From: Arsukibacterium sp. UBA5043
GTDB taxonomy: Bacteria; Pseudomonadota; Gammaproteobacteria; Enterobacterales; Alteromonadaceae
Length of the DNA: 64,000 nt
Assembly (NCBI GenBank): GCA_002415085.1
Contig: DIBV01000002.1
Coordinates: 106,117-170,116 of the forward strand
Direction: 5' to 3'
In this document: piece by piece, positions 9,280 to 19,700 of the stretch
Position numbering within the stretch: position 1 is the stretch's first letter
Layout: every line of letters starts with the position of its first letter
Position numbers and translations under genes: made by a program
The notes under the pieces: generated by a model
What the model saw: the letters and a program-made list of their open reading frames with translations, nothing else
Told to the model about the DNA's origin: nothing
Databases searched by the model: none

Positions 9280-9675
9280 ATGGCACAGAAAATTTCGCTT
9301 GACGACTGGCAGCAGCAACTTGGTCGGCGCGACAGCAGCACAGACACCGCCAGCAACAGCAATCTGGTATACAGTACGGAAAGTGGCAGTATTGCCAAAC
9401 CCAAAGCCGCAGAACAGGGTGGCACAGCTTATCCGGATGGTGCTGTCCGCCTGCGCCGGGAAAAGAAAGGCCGCGGCGGCAAAACCGTGCTAACGATAAG
9501 CGGCATCGCTAAGTCGGCGGCAGAGCTGGCAGAAATTTGCGCCGGATTAAAGAAAAAATGCGCCTGTGGTGGCGCAGTTAAAGACGGTATTATTGAGATC
9601 CAGGCCGATAAACGGCAACTCATAGAACAACATTTAAGCCAGTTAGGCTTTAATGTGAAATGGGCCGGCGGGTAA
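9280..9675 (+). CDS. yciH: SUI1/YciH family translation factor
   Basis: This 131-residue protein is a bacterial homologue of eIF1 (SUI1 fold). The conserved block is RREKKGRGGKTVLTISG, followed by KKKCACGGAVKDGIIEIQADKR and the C-terminal LSQLGFNVKWAGG. The basic loop (RREKKGRGGK) is the ribosome-contact element in the family. In E. coli the homologue influences initiation fidelity, although its cellular role is still unclear. The start at 9280 is the first ATG of the frame. The N-terminal 50 residues are low-complexity and linker-like. Confidence 0.93.
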   Translation: MAQKISLDDWQQQLGRRDSSTDTASNSNLVYSTESGSIAKPKAAEQGGTAYPDGAVRLRREKKGRGGKTVLTISGIAKSAAELAEICAGLKKKCACGGAVKDGIIEIQADKRQLIEQHLSQLGFNVKWAGG

Positions 9676-9720
9676 GCCCGGAAAATTTTTTGCAGCATAA
9701 GCAAAACAACAGGAATTTCT

Positions 9721-10518
9721 ATGCAACAACTGTCACCTGCTGATCTACACATTTTACTGGTTGAGCCGTCAGATACGCAGCGAAAAATTATCAGCCGCCA
9801 CCTGCAGATGGAACAAGTACAACATATTAGCGAGGCCAGCTCGGTTAGCAGCGCCATTGTGCAAATTAGCGAACATCAACCCGATTTAATTGCTTGTGCC
9901 CTGCATTTTGCCGATGGCACCGCACTTGATTTACTGCAGAATATTAAACAACAGCCCACACTGGCAGAAATACCCTTTATGCTGGTATCCAGTGAAACCC
10001 GCAAAGCAATGCTGGAAGAATTTAAGCAATCCGGTGTGGTCGCTATTTTACCGAAACCTTTTACCACGGCGCATTTGGGCAAGGCACTGAATGCCGCCAT
10101 CGATTTACTCAGCCCAAGCGAGCTGGAGCTGTCATTATTTGATGTGCATGATATTCGGGTGTTAGTAGTAGATGACAGCCGGTTGGCCCGCAATCATATT
10201 AAAAGGGTATTAACCAATTTGGGCATTCAGCACCTGACAGAAGCTGAAGATGGCCAACAAGCGATTGAAATTTTAAAGCAAAAAATGTTTGATTTAGTCG
10301 TAACCGACTACAACATGCCGGAAGTGAATGGCCGTGAGCTGACCCAGTATATTCGTGAAAACAGCCAGCAATCTCATATTCCGGTACTAATGGTAACCAG
10401 CGAAGCCAATGACACCCACTTAAGTAACATTGCTCAGTCCGGGGTTAATGCCATGTGCGACAAGCCTTTTGAACCTGAACTGGTAAAGGCACTGCTCTAT
10501 AAATTACTAGAGCAGTAA
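9721..10518 (+). CDS. Response regulator with a degenerate and a canonical receiver domain in tandem
   Basis: 265 residues form two CheY-like domains and no output domain. Receiver 1 (about residues 8-130) has lost the acidic pair (LLVEPSDTQR in place of a DD pair) and the phospho-acceptor Asp (IACALHFADG, Ala at that place) but keeps the Ser/Thr (VSSET) and Lys (LPKPF). Receiver 2 (about residues 140-262) is complete: VVDDSRLARN, TDYNMPEVNG, VTSEAN and CDKPF. It is preceded by an AGGAATTTCT ribosome site. No histidine kinase is adjacent. It may act in chemotaxis or as a phosphate-dependent adaptor; the partner is unknown. Confidence 0.92.
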   Translation: MQQLSPADLHILLVEPSDTQRKIISRHLQMEQVQHISEASSVSSAIVQISEHQPDLIACALHFADGTALDLLQNIKQQPTLAEIPFMLVSSETRKAMLEEFKQSGVVAILPKPFTTAHLGKALNAAIDLLSPSELELSLFDVHDIRVLVVDDSRLARNHIKRVLTNLGIQHLTEAEDGQQAIEILKQKMFDLVVTDYNMPEVNGRELTQYIRENSQQSHIPVLMVTSEANDTHLSNIAQSGVNAMCDKPFEPELVKALLYKLLEQ

Positions 10519-10526
10519 TAGCTCGT

Positions 10527-10550
10527 TGGCAGCCAGCAACCTGGCTGCCA
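10527..10550. terminator. Hairpin between convergent genes
   Basis: A perfect 10-bp stem (10527-10536 with 10541-10550, 4-nt loop) lies 8 bp after the response-regulator stop and just before the convergent M28 gene end. No T-run follows on either strand, so termination is plausible but not certain. Confidence 0.5.
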
Positions 10551-10561
10551 GCAGCCGCGCT

Positions 10562-12229
10562 TTATTCCCGATTGTAATCCTTACCAAAAACCTTATTAAA
10601 AAAACTGTCTGCTTTCCATAAAGGTCGCTGCGGCGTATTGGCAATATCCCGCGCGATATTAAAGTTAATATCGGCAAATACCGCACCCGCGTCATACCGC
10701 AGCGGGCCATACTCTTTCGTTAAGCTGGCAATATCGTCAGAAGGCTTATGATAATGTTTGGCAAAGAAGCTGCCCCAGATTTTGGCGCCGTCCTGCTCTG
10801 GATCTTTCGACGTAAAGCCAGTCATCAGAAATACCGCCGGCACGCCTTGCTTGACCAGGGTAAAGTGATCTGAACGGGTAAATATCGCCTGCTCTGGCAT
10901 TGGATCCGGGCTGAGCGCGATACCTTCTTTAGCAGCGGCCTCAGCCACGACCTGGCCCAGGGTGGAGTGATTTGCCCCAAACGCAATTAAGTCAGCAAAC
11001 GGATACAATAATACCGGCATATCCAAATTAACGTTGGCGACCAAGCGCTCTATTGGCCGGGTCGGATTAGTGGCAAAATAATCTGCACCCAGTAAGCCTT
11101 TTTCTTCTGCTGTGACCACCACAAATAAAATGGAACGTTTGGGCTTAACCGCGAGTTCACTGAACATCCGCGCTGTTTCCAGCAAAATCGCCATTCCGGC
11201 AGCGTTATCCATGGCACCATTATTTATTTTATCTTCGCTGCGTAAATCGTTACTAAAACCGATATGGTCTGAGTGGGCGGTGATCACCACGTATTCGTCA
11301 GCAAGCGTTGGATCGCTGCCTTCAAGCACAGCGATAACATTAGGGCTGCTGATCTGCTGATGACTGCTGCTGGCGCTTAAACTGGCGCCACTGCTTAAAT
11401 CAAAGCCTGCTGGATGCTGGCCGGCGTCTAGCATACCGAAAATATCAGCCAGACTGTGTTGCTCCTGCTCAAATAAGCCGGCAGCAGCATCAGGGTGCAG
11501 GTATGCTGCAGCTTGTAACTGGCTGTTACCGTTACCCGGCTCGCCGTCGGCAGTTAACCAGGCCAGACGCGGTGTGTTTAGATACAACAAGCTATTGGCG
11601 TAAGGGCGGTTTTTTTCCTGCTGCGGCGTGTGGATAGTAATAACCCCGATTGCACCACGCTCTGCGGCCAGCTTGCCTTTAATACTGCCAAGATAAGCCC
11701 GTTCTTCGCTTGGCAAAGACGCCGGCAATCCCGCCAGCTGCACCACGATTTTACCGGTCACATCAAGCCCGGCATAATCATTAAGCCCAAACTCTTCTGA
11801 TACTAAACCATAACTGACAAATACCAGTGGTGCGCTAACCGCCACCTCGGTTTGATTGATCGAGGCACCGCTGAAAAACTGCTGCGGATAACTCAGCTGT
11901 CTGACGGTTTCACCCCGGCTAATACTAAGTTTGACACTGTCCTGTTGCACCCGGGCAGAACGCAGTGGTACCTGCTGAAAATAACTGTTGTTATCCCCGG
12001 CAGGTGCCAGACCCAATGCCTGAAACTGACTGGCAATATAATTTGCGGCAATTTGATGGCCGCGGCTACCGGTATCCCGGCCTTCCAGCTCATCACTGGC
12101 TAAAAACTGCAGGTGGGCCTCTATTGCTGCCGGACGGGCGCTAAGCTGTTGCTCAGACGGTTCATTAGGGGCTGAGCAGGCACTTAATAACAGCGCCAAC
12201 GTGACACTGCTGCTTAATTTATACAACAT
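10562..12229 (-). CDS. M28 family zinc aminopeptidase, lipoprotein
   Basis: This 555-residue exported peptidase starts at ATG 12229, preceded by GGAGAG, which gives a clean lipoprotein signal (MLYKLSSSVTLALLLSAC, lipobox LSAC). The frame extends further upstream but without such features. It has a protease-associated (PA) insertion around residues 140-240 (FVSYGLVSEEFGLNDYAGLDVTGKIVVQLAG) within the peptidase domain. The zinc ligands are visible as AHSDHIG, MDNAAG, AEEKGLLG and SDHFTLV. It probably trims peptides in the periplasm or at the outer membrane. It is the downstream gene after the two amidohydrolases but is separated from them by a terminator-like palindrome. Confidence 0.92.
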   Translation of the reverse strand: MLYKLSSSVTLALLLSACSAPNEPSEQQLSARPAAIEAHLQFLASDELEGRDTGSRGHQIAANYIASQFQALGLAPAGDNNSYFQQVPLRSARVQQDSVKLSISRGETVRQLSYPQQFFSGASINQTEVAVSAPLVFVSYGLVSEEFGLNDYAGLDVTGKIVVQLAGLPASLPSEERAYLGSIKGKLAAERGAIGVITIHTPQQEKNRPYANSLLYLNTPRLAWLTADGEPGNGNSQLQAAAYLHPDAAAGLFEQEQHSLADIFGMLDAGQHPAGFDLSSGASLSASSSHQQISSPNVIAVLEGSDPTLADEYVVITAHSDHIGFSNDLRSEDKINNGAMDNAAGMAILLETARMFSELAVKPKRSILFVVVTAEEKGLLGADYFATNPTRPIERLVANVNLDMPVLLYPFADLIAFGANHSTLGQVVAEAAAKEGIALSPDPMPEQAIFTRSDHFTLVKQGVPAVFLMTGFTSKDPEQDGAKIWGSFFAKHYHKPSDDIASLTKEYGPLRYDAGAVFADINFNIARDIANTPQRPLWKADSFFNKVFGKDYNRE

Positions 12230-12244
12230 GGACTCTCCAAAAAT

Positions 12245-12272
12245 AAAAGTGCCAGTACGTACTGGCACTTTT
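12245..12272 (-). terminator. Perfect 28-bp palindrome with T-rich flanks, terminator-like
   Basis: 14 bases at 12245-12258 are exactly mirrored at 12259-12272, centred on GTAC. A-rich and T-rich ends make it work as an intrinsic terminator on either strand. It lies between the 432-residue amidohydrolase gene and the M28 gene, both minus, 16 bp ahead of the M28 start. A dimeric-regulator operator is an alternative. Confidence 0.7.
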
Positions 12273-12311
12273 TCTAATGACTATTCACTATTTACTATTC
12301 AAACGAAGAGA

Positions 12312-13610
12312 TTAATCAGCGCGGTTATAGCGCTGTTTAAACCGTTCATGCAGTTGCTTGTGATGGTTGGTTAAATCTACGGCACGGCCATCAATCCATA
12401 AATGCTCAATTTTATGACCCCGGTAGTCAAAAATATCGCCATCTGAGACCACCAAACTGGCGCTCTTACCCACTTCAATACTGCCTAAGCGGTCGGCCAC
12501 CCCGGCGATTGCCGCGGCATCCAGCGTTAATGCCCGCAGTGCATCTTCACTGCTCAGGCCGTAGCGGGTAACATGGCCAGCGGCAAATACCAGGTTACGG
12601 GTATCCCAGAAGCCATCCAGCGATAAGGCGATCCTGACACCCGCCTGGCGCAACTGGCCGGGTACCGAAAAAGCCTGGTCGTATGCTTCATCGCCGCGGG
12701 TTGGCAAGCCATAAGGTGCGGTATAGATCACATCTACCTTAGCGTTAGCCAGCTCATCAGCTAAACGCCAGCTATCGCGACCGCCAACAATGACCAACCG
12801 AACCTGGTATTTTTCGGCTAGCAACATGGCCTGACGAATTTGTCGTGGGTCATCCGCATGGACAAATAAAGGCAGCTCACCGGCAAAAAATTCAAGCATG
12901 GCATGCCAGCGTGAATCTTTTCCTTTGTTCAAACCAGCTTGCTCCGCCAGATAATAAGCATGGGCCTGTTGAAAATACTGATGCAGCTCTGCCAATTGTT
13001 TCTGCTGCTTCTCACGCTGTTTCTCTGCACTGTCCCGCACCCACCAGCCACTTTGCACACTCATCCGTGGCCAGCTTACATGCAAGCCGACATTGGCCTG
13101 TACGGTAGCATCCTGCCAGTTCCAGGCATCCAGCTGCATAAAAGCAGAACGTCCGGTTAACATGGCACCATCAGGATAAATTAAACTATGGCTAAAACCA
13201 TTACTACGGATTGTTGGGATCACTACCGAATCTGCGTTATAGGCGACCTGCACCTGCAGATCCGGATTGGTGGAACTGGTCTCACGATCATCCCGGGTAG
13301 CGCGCACCGCTTCGACTTCAATTAACCCTAGCTGGTTAATCAGCGCAATTAAGCCCGGGTAAACATGCTTACCCGTTAAATCAAGCTGCTGCGCATCCGC
13401 CGGTACGTCTAAGTTAGGGCCAATCGCCGCAATTTTACCGTCTACCAGCAGCACATCCTGTTGCGCTGGTGCCGAACTTACGCTGTGTACAGTAGCATTT
13501 TGCAACAACAGCGGTTGTTGCTGTTTGCCACCGGGTACCGGGTTTACTGCCGCAACCGATGTTGAAGCCAGTGCTGTTGCCAGCACTATTATTTTCGTCA
13601 ATTTTTTCAT
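12312..13610 (-). CDS. Exported amidohydrolase-family protein with degenerate metal site
   Basis: This 432-residue protein has a signal peptide (MKKLTKIIVLATALASTSVAA). The fold is that of imidazolonepropionase-like amidohydrolases: an N-terminal beta-sandwich part (LLVDGKIAAIGPNLDVPADAQQLDLTG), a barrel and the C-terminal GSIEVGKSASLVVSDGDIFDYRG segment. However, the HxH after the first barrel strand (family pattern PGxIDxHxH) reads PGLIALINQLGL, so the metal pair is missing. It may be non-catalytic or a partner of the neighbouring 1042-residue protein, whose gene ends 15 bp upstream. It is co-transcribed with that gene. Confidence 0.88.
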   Translation of the reverse strand: MKKLTKIIVLATALASTSVAAVNPVPGGKQQQPLLLQNATVHSVSSAPAQQDVLLVDGKIAAIGPNLDVPADAQQLDLTGKHVYPGLIALINQLGLIEVEAVRATRDDRETSSTNPDLQVQVAYNADSVVIPTIRSNGFSHSLIYPDGAMLTGRSAFMQLDAWNWQDATVQANVGLHVSWPRMSVQSGWWVRDSAEKQREKQQKQLAELHQYFQQAHAYYLAEQAGLNKGKDSRWHAMLEFFAGELPLFVHADDPRQIRQAMLLAEKYQVRLVIVGGRDSWRLADELANAKVDVIYTAPYGLPTRGDEAYDQAFSVPGQLRQAGVRIALSLDGFWDTRNLVFAAGHVTRYGLSSEDALRALTLDAAAIAGVADRLGSIEVGKSASLVVSDGDIFDYRGHKIEHLWIDGRAVDLTNHHKQLHERFKQRYNRAD

Positions 13611-13625
13611 TACAGTCGCTACTCC

Positions 13626-16600
13626 CTAGTGCTGCAGATACTGATGGTTTTGGCTATCAGCATGACTGGCATGGTCAGCGTGCTGACCAAACCGCAGTTG
13701 TAACCAGTCGGCATTGTCTTCACAGTGCCAGATAGGATCGTCTTGCTTGTACGCATGCTCAGCACCGCTACGGGCAGAATCGCCCCCGGTCAGCACTTTC
13801 TGGATAAGCTGCTGCTTTTCAGCAGCCTGGGCAGCACGTAACGTCAAATCTTCGTTACGATCAAAATAACGGGCACCGCCAATCCAGGTTTGCTGTACCT
13901 GAGCATAAACTGACAGTGGATGGCCATCCCATATGACAAAATCAGCTTGCTTGCCTTCTGCTAATGACCCTACTTTGTCATCAATTCTCAGCTGTTTTGC
14001 CGGGTTAATGGTCACCATCTTCAGTGCTTCGTGCTCGTCCATATCACAATACATCGTCGATTTGGCGGCCTCCTGATTTAACCGGCGTAACAAGCCCGGA
14101 TCATCAGAATTAACACTAACCAGCAGCCCCTGCTCATGCATCAGACAGGTATTGGTGGGAATAGCATCATTGACTTCCATTTTAAAACCCCACCAGTCGG
14201 CAAAGGTTGATACGCCGGCGCCATGCTTTTTCATCTCACTGGCGACCTTGTAGCCTTCCAGAATATGAGTAAAGGTTTGAATATTAAAACCCATTTCCTC
14301 AGCTACTTTAATCAGCATTAAAATTTCTGAGGCAACATAAGAGTGGGTGTGAATATGGCGTTTGCCTTCCAGTATTTCGACCAAAGTCTCTAACTGATAG
14401 TCACGCCTTGGTGCCAGTACATTACCTTGCTGACGCTTGGACAATTTGTTATAGGCCTGCCAGCTGGCCTGATACTCTTTTGCCGCCTGGAAGTTATCCC
14501 GGATAAAGGTTTCAACACCGATCCGGCTTTGCGGATAACGGCTGGTAAACTCACTGCCCCAGTTCGATTGCTTGACGTTTTCACCCAGCGCAAATTTAAT
14601 GCTGCCGGGGGCTCCGCTAAACTTCATACCTTCTGCTGACTCCCCCCAGCGCAGGCTGATAATCTGTGCCCGACCGCCAATAGGGTTGGCACTACCATGT
14701 AACAATTGCACCGCGGTAACACCACCAGCCAGGCCACGATAAATATTGATATCATCAGGGTTAACTACATCCCCTATATGCACTTCTGCGGTATTGGCAT
14801 GGCTGCCTTCATTTACCCCCTGCTCTGTCGCGATATGGGAATGCTCATCAATAATACCCGGGGTAACGTGCAGCGCTTTACCATCGATCACAGCATAACC
14901 ACGAGGGGTACTTAGTTGCTGGCCAATCTTGCTTATTTTACCATCACGAATAATCAGATCAGTATTTTCCATTACCCCCTGCTCGGTTGCTGTCCACAAG
15001 GTTGCATTTTTAATGTGCAGGTTTTGTTGGGTTGGTAAACTCTCCCGGCCAAAGGCGCGGTTAGGATACGTCAGTTTTGAGAGCATCGGCGCCGGCGCTT
15101 TATCGGCTTTGCCATCAGCTGCTGTGGCTGCCGTGCGGTTGCTTGTTACCGCCAGCTCACTACCATCGGCTTGTTGCCATTGGCCGGTTAATTCGCTACC
15201 GCGCAATATACCACTGAACTGTGCAACTTCGGCTTTACCGGTCAGTTTTTCAAGTGGTGCACTAAACTGCAGGTTCTGGCCTTGCACCACCAGATGTTTT
15301 AATTCAACTTTGTCTTCACCGAGCTTAAGCTGCCCTTTCAGTTCAGGTGAATGACCGGTCAAACTTAACGTGAAATTATTGTCCGCGACAGTCAGCGGGT
15401 AATTGCCGGCAAACTGCGGGGCATTAAGTGGCGCAAATTGCTGTAACTGGCCGGCGAGCCAGGTGGCAACAATTTCACCATCTTCAAATAAATCACCGCG
15501 GCTTACCACAATATCGGCCTGATAGCCGCTGGCGATCTTACCAAGCTGTTGTTGCAGCCCGAGCATGCTGGCAGGAACGGTAGTTAACGCCGCCAGCGCT
15601 TTCTGTTGACTCAGGCCATGTTTTACGGCTTGACGCAGGTTGGGTAAAAAGTCTTCTTTTTTCTTTAAACCATGGCTGGTAAGGGCAAAGCGCACGCCAG
15701 CTTGCTCCAGCGCAGCGGCATTAGCAGGAGCTCGTTCCCAATGGCGCAAGTCTGCCAGGCTAACATCGATATGCTGATCTGGCAGCGTTACTTCTGGTGC
15801 GGCCGGAAAATTCAGCGGTAACACCAGCGAACGCCCGCTCGCTTTTACTTCAGACAATCGATTGTACTCATGTCCGGAACCTAAAATAACCGCATTACTA
15901 ATATTAAATTCTGCCAGAATTTTATCCGCTCTGAGCAATGCACGCTCGTCATTGGTGTCGAACAATACCCCAAGGTTGGCGGCTTTTGCCACGTTAGCTA
16001 GCGCGGCGTTGTATTCAACGCCGCCACTGACAAAACGAAAATCTTGTTTGGTTTGCGCAGCCTGATACCAATTTGCATCGGCAAATGTCTGGCGAATAAG
16101 CGCGATGCTGCCCATCAGCGACGATGGGTAGCTCTGTTTAGAGCTGCCTTTGCTAAATGACATAAACTGCTGACTGTCAGCTTTGAGTACCAGATCATTT
16201 GGTAAACCTGGAGCCAGCGAGGCCACAAAGCCTGTGCCGCGAAAGATACCGTCATGGCGGGCGCTTTGCACTGCAGTAAAGCCCTGTTTAAGCAGTTTTT
16301 CTGCTGCTTCCGGGTCAGGTTTGAACTGGTCGACCCAACGCTGCTGGGCATGAATAGCAGCGTTAGCCGCATTGCCGCCAATACGTTCGTTCTCATACAC
16401 TGGCTTAGAGCCGAAGCTGTAACCTTCAGCTTTAGCCGCCGCTGGCAGACCATACTGCGTATAAGGATCAATAAAACCAGGATATAAATGATATCCGGCT
16501 AAATCGATGCTCTGGTAGCCCTTTGGTACCTTGACATCACGGCTAACGGCTTCAATTTTACCGTCTCGGATAAGCACCATAGCACCAGAAAGGGCCTGGC

Positions 16601-16754
16601 CTGGCTCGGTGACTACAGTGGCGTTGATCAACGCAATCAAATTCGGCGTTTTATCGCGAATTCCCAGTTGCGGTGAGGTCTGATCGGCAATACTACCTGT
16701 GCTAAAAGCACCAAGCAGAGCCATGCTGAACATGGACAGGCGGGCTGGTGTCAT
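13626..16754 (-). CDS. Large exported protein with two amidohydrolase domains, the first degenerate
   Basis: 1042 residues start with a signal peptide (MTPARLSMFSMALLGAFSTGSIA). The N-terminal half (about residues 35-450) has amidohydrolase layout, but the metal motif reads PGFIDPYTQYG rather than HxH. A middle beta-rich linker (about 450-560) follows. The C-terminal half (about 575-1000) is intact: TPGIIDEHSH (about residue 635), IHTHSYV, FTHILEG and SVNSDDPG (about residue 881), then KVGSLAEGKQADFVIWDGHPLS. The family includes secreted or periplasmic hydrolases annotated as amidohydrolase; the substrate (a dipeptide or cyclic amide) cannot be told. It heads an operon with the 432-residue protein. 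Confidence 0.9.
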   Translation of the reverse strand: MTPARLSMFSMALLGAFSTGSIADQTSPQLGIRDKTPNLIALINATVVTEPGQALSGAMVLIRDGKIEAVSRDVKVPKGYQSIDLAGYHLYPGFIDPYTQYGLPAAAKAEGYSFGSKPVYENERIGGNAANAAIHAQQRWVDQFKPDPEAAEKLLKQGFTAVQSARHDGIFRGTGFVASLAPGLPNDLVLKADSQQFMSFSKGSSKQSYPSSLMGSIALIRQTFADANWYQAAQTKQDFRFVSGGVEYNAALANVAKAANLGVLFDTNDERALLRADKILAEFNISNAVILGSGHEYNRLSEVKASGRSLVLPLNFPAAPEVTLPDQHIDVSLADLRHWERAPANAAALEQAGVRFALTSHGLKKKEDFLPNLRQAVKHGLSQQKALAALTTVPASMLGLQQQLGKIASGYQADIVVSRGDLFEDGEIVATWLAGQLQQFAPLNAPQFAGNYPLTVADNNFTLSLTGHSPELKGQLKLGEDKVELKHLVVQGQNLQFSAPLEKLTGKAEVAQFSGILRGSELTGQWQQADGSELAVTSNRTAATAADGKADKAPAPMLSKLTYPNRAFGRESLPTQQNLHIKNATLWTATEQGVMENTDLIIRDGKISKIGQQLSTPRGYAVIDGKALHVTPGIIDEHSHIATEQGVNEGSHANTAEVHIGDVVNPDDINIYRGLAGGVTAVQLLHGSANPIGGRAQIISLRWGESAEGMKFSGAPGSIKFALGENVKQSNWGSEFTSRYPQSRIGVETFIRDNFQAAKEYQASWQAYNKLSKRQQGNVLAPRRDYQLETLVEILEGKRHIHTHSYVASEILMLIKVAEEMGFNIQTFTHILEGYKVASEMKKHGAGVSTFADWWGFKMEVNDAIPTNTCLMHEQGLLVSVNSDDPGLLRRLNQEAAKSTMYCDMDEHEALKMVTINPAKQLRIDDKVGSLAEGKQADFVIWDGHPLSVYAQVQQTWIGGARYFDRNEDLTLRAAQAAEKQQLIQKVLTGGDSARSGAEHAYKQDDPIWHCEDNADWLQLRFGQHADHASHADSQNHQYLQH

Positions 16755-16797
16755 AGAAGTTTCCTGATGTTATTGTAATACAATATTTATTATGTAA

Positions 16798-19700
16798 TTA
16801 GGTATTAACAGTGAAATTAAGCTGGCTCAGTTCCTGCTCGGCCAATGGCATGCTGTAAAAGTAACCTTGCACTTCAAAACAGCCATTAGCGCGCAGAAAT
16901 TCAACCTGTTGCAGTGTTTCAACACCTTCCGCCACTACCCGCAAATTCATCTTCTGGGCCATCGCAATAATGGCGGCAACGATATCCATATCGTTTCGAT
17001 CTTGCGGTATGTCCTTGACGAAAGAACGATCTATTTTCAGCTCATCAACCGGAAAACGTTTTAAATAACTGAGCGACGAATAGCCTGTACCAAAATCATC
17101 GATAGATAAAGAGACACCGAGGCGTTTTAACTGATTTAACTGGTTAATAGCCGCATCGGTATCGCCCATCAGCATGCTTTCGGTAATTTCAAAGATAACC
17201 GCCTGTGGTTTTACGCCAGTTCGTTTTAATATACGCTCGACAATAAGCGGTAAATCCTGATCATTGAACTGGCGCACCGATAAGTTTATCGACGATGTCA
17301 CGTCATAACCGCGACTTTGCTGCCGGGCCAGAAAACGGCAAGCTTCCCAGATTATCCACTCGCCAATCTGCACAATAAGGCCGGTGCTTTCGGCTACCGG
17401 AATAAATTTAACGGGGGGCACCAGGGTGTTGTCGGGACGCAGCCAGCGGATCAGGGTTTCATAGCCGGTAATAATATCCGTCCGGATATCGATCTTAGGT
17501 TGGAAATACAGTAAGAACTGATGTTCACGAATGGCCTCTCGCAACTGATTTTCAATTTGCAGCCGTTCATTAGCAGCATCATTCAAATCCTGACTGAAAA
17601 AATGAAAGGTATTTTTGCCACGGGCCTTAGCTTCATACATTGCCAGATCAGCATGCTTTAGCAACAGTTCCTCTTCTGAGGCATCTTCTGGTGCTACCGT
17701 GATACCGATACTGGCGCTGATCGCCACGTCGTGATGGCCTAATTTAACCGGTTCATGAAATGCTTGCTGCAGATTGGCAGCAATAGTCGAAGCCTGTTGC
17801 CGGTCTTTAATGCCACTTAAAATAACCGCAAACTCGTCGCCGCCTAGTCGCGCTATGGTATCTTCTTCCCGTAAGCGTGAGGTGAGCCGTCTCGCCACTT
17901 CTTTTAGCAACTCATCACCCGCATCATGGCCAAGGGTATCGTTGATCCGTTTAAATTCATCTAAATCAAAATATAACAGGGCAAAGTTGTAATAGCCCCG
18001 ATGCGCCATGGCGATAGCTTTGCGCAACTGATCCCGAAAATAACTGCGGTTTGCCAGCCCGGTTAAAATATCGTAATAGGCCAGATGCTCCATTTGCTTC
18101 TGGCTTTGCTTGATAAAAGAAATATCCTGCATCGCACAGACATAATTAAGCAAGGAGCCAATATCATCGCGGATAGGGGCAATTGCCAACGACACCCAAA
18201 ATTGTTTGGCTGGCAGCTTTTGATGTTGCAGTAAAATATCACCACGCCAATGCTGACGTTCATGCAGTGTCTGGGTAATTTCAGCGCTAAGTTGTTCCAT
18301 CTCATCTGCCAGCAGCATATTCAACGGCTGGTTTACTACGCTGCGTTCATCACACCCCAATAGCTCAGTCAGAAACGGATTCAGGTATTCTATACTCAGA
18401 TGCGGATCCGTCAGCATAATACCCGAACTGGAGAATGACACGGCCTTGCTTAGCTTACGGGCAGCCCGTTCGGCTTGTTCCTTTTCAGCAATCCGGTCAT
18501 TTAAACCTGTTACTAACTGGCCAATTTCTGCTGACATTCCGGTAAATGCCCGGTTTAACGCACCAATCTCATCATTTTTGTTATCCAGGGCAACCTGTGC
18601 CAGATCGCCCCGACTCAGTTTTACTACCGCGGCAGAGAGCCGGTTTAGCCGTTTTAACCCAAACTGATAGCTGATCAGGTGTAACAGTGCAGCTAACGCA
18701 ACCGCCACCACAATAAATATGAAGGCTATGCGCCCGCGATATTGCTGACGCGCGGTCACAATGTCGGCTTTATCCAGATAAACGGCAGCATGCCACTCAA
18801 GATGTTTTAATGGCGCCGCAGCAAATAAATATTCGCTTGCTTGGTTATTCGCTGCGGCAGGTTGGATAATATGTGTGATGTGTGCTCGAAGCACAGAGTC
18901 TGCCACCTCTTCTCCCGGGTAAATCATATTTTTAGTCATGCCATTTTCCTCGCGCAGCGCGAAGGACTGGTCTGTAGTATTACCAGAAGAGGTATTTAAA
19001 TTGTTCAGCGGCGGCTTAATCGCTCTGCCCTGAGTGTTGAAGAGCAAAACCTGAGCATGGCGATGCCAATAGCCAATATTATTAATATTGCGAGTTAACT
19101 CGCTTAGCTCCAGATCAGCCACGCTAACACCGACAAACTGCTCTCTGACATAAACCGGTACCAGAATACTTACTACCCAATCCTGCCAGATAGGATGGTA
19201 ATAAACGGATGTCAAGCGAGATAGCCTGGCAGGGTTATTTTCAGGGGTTGCTTCAAGATAATACAAATCTGTGCGCAGATCGTGTTCTGGCGCTAACTGC
19301 TGCAACATTGCCGCCGGCGCCACCCGGATAAACTGGTGTTTGCTGACAAAATAAAATCGTGAGAATTCCTCCAGCATAAAAGGTGACAACTGTTGCCAGA
19401 CAAGCTGACTATCACTGAATACGGCAATAGCATCAGATTTAAGGTTAGCAGCGGGTATGGCGGCTGCAGAGAAACTATCCTGTTGGCGCACGATATTATC
19501 GCTGTCGGGCCGCGGAATATTGCGGGTCGAACGAGATTGCTCAGTCAGATAACGGCTAATAACCTGACTGGCTGATATGGCTGTCTTTTCTTTATTATCC
19601 AGTTGTAAATCCAACTGGCGCGCATAGTTTTTTGCGGTGCGCTGCAAGGCGCTTTGCTGTTGTTCGAACTGGGCCAGCTCTTGCAGCCAGATAACAGCAT

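Noticed and set aside
14929-15354. 141-residue plus-strand frame
   Set aside because: Antisense shadow of the large amidohydrolase gene.
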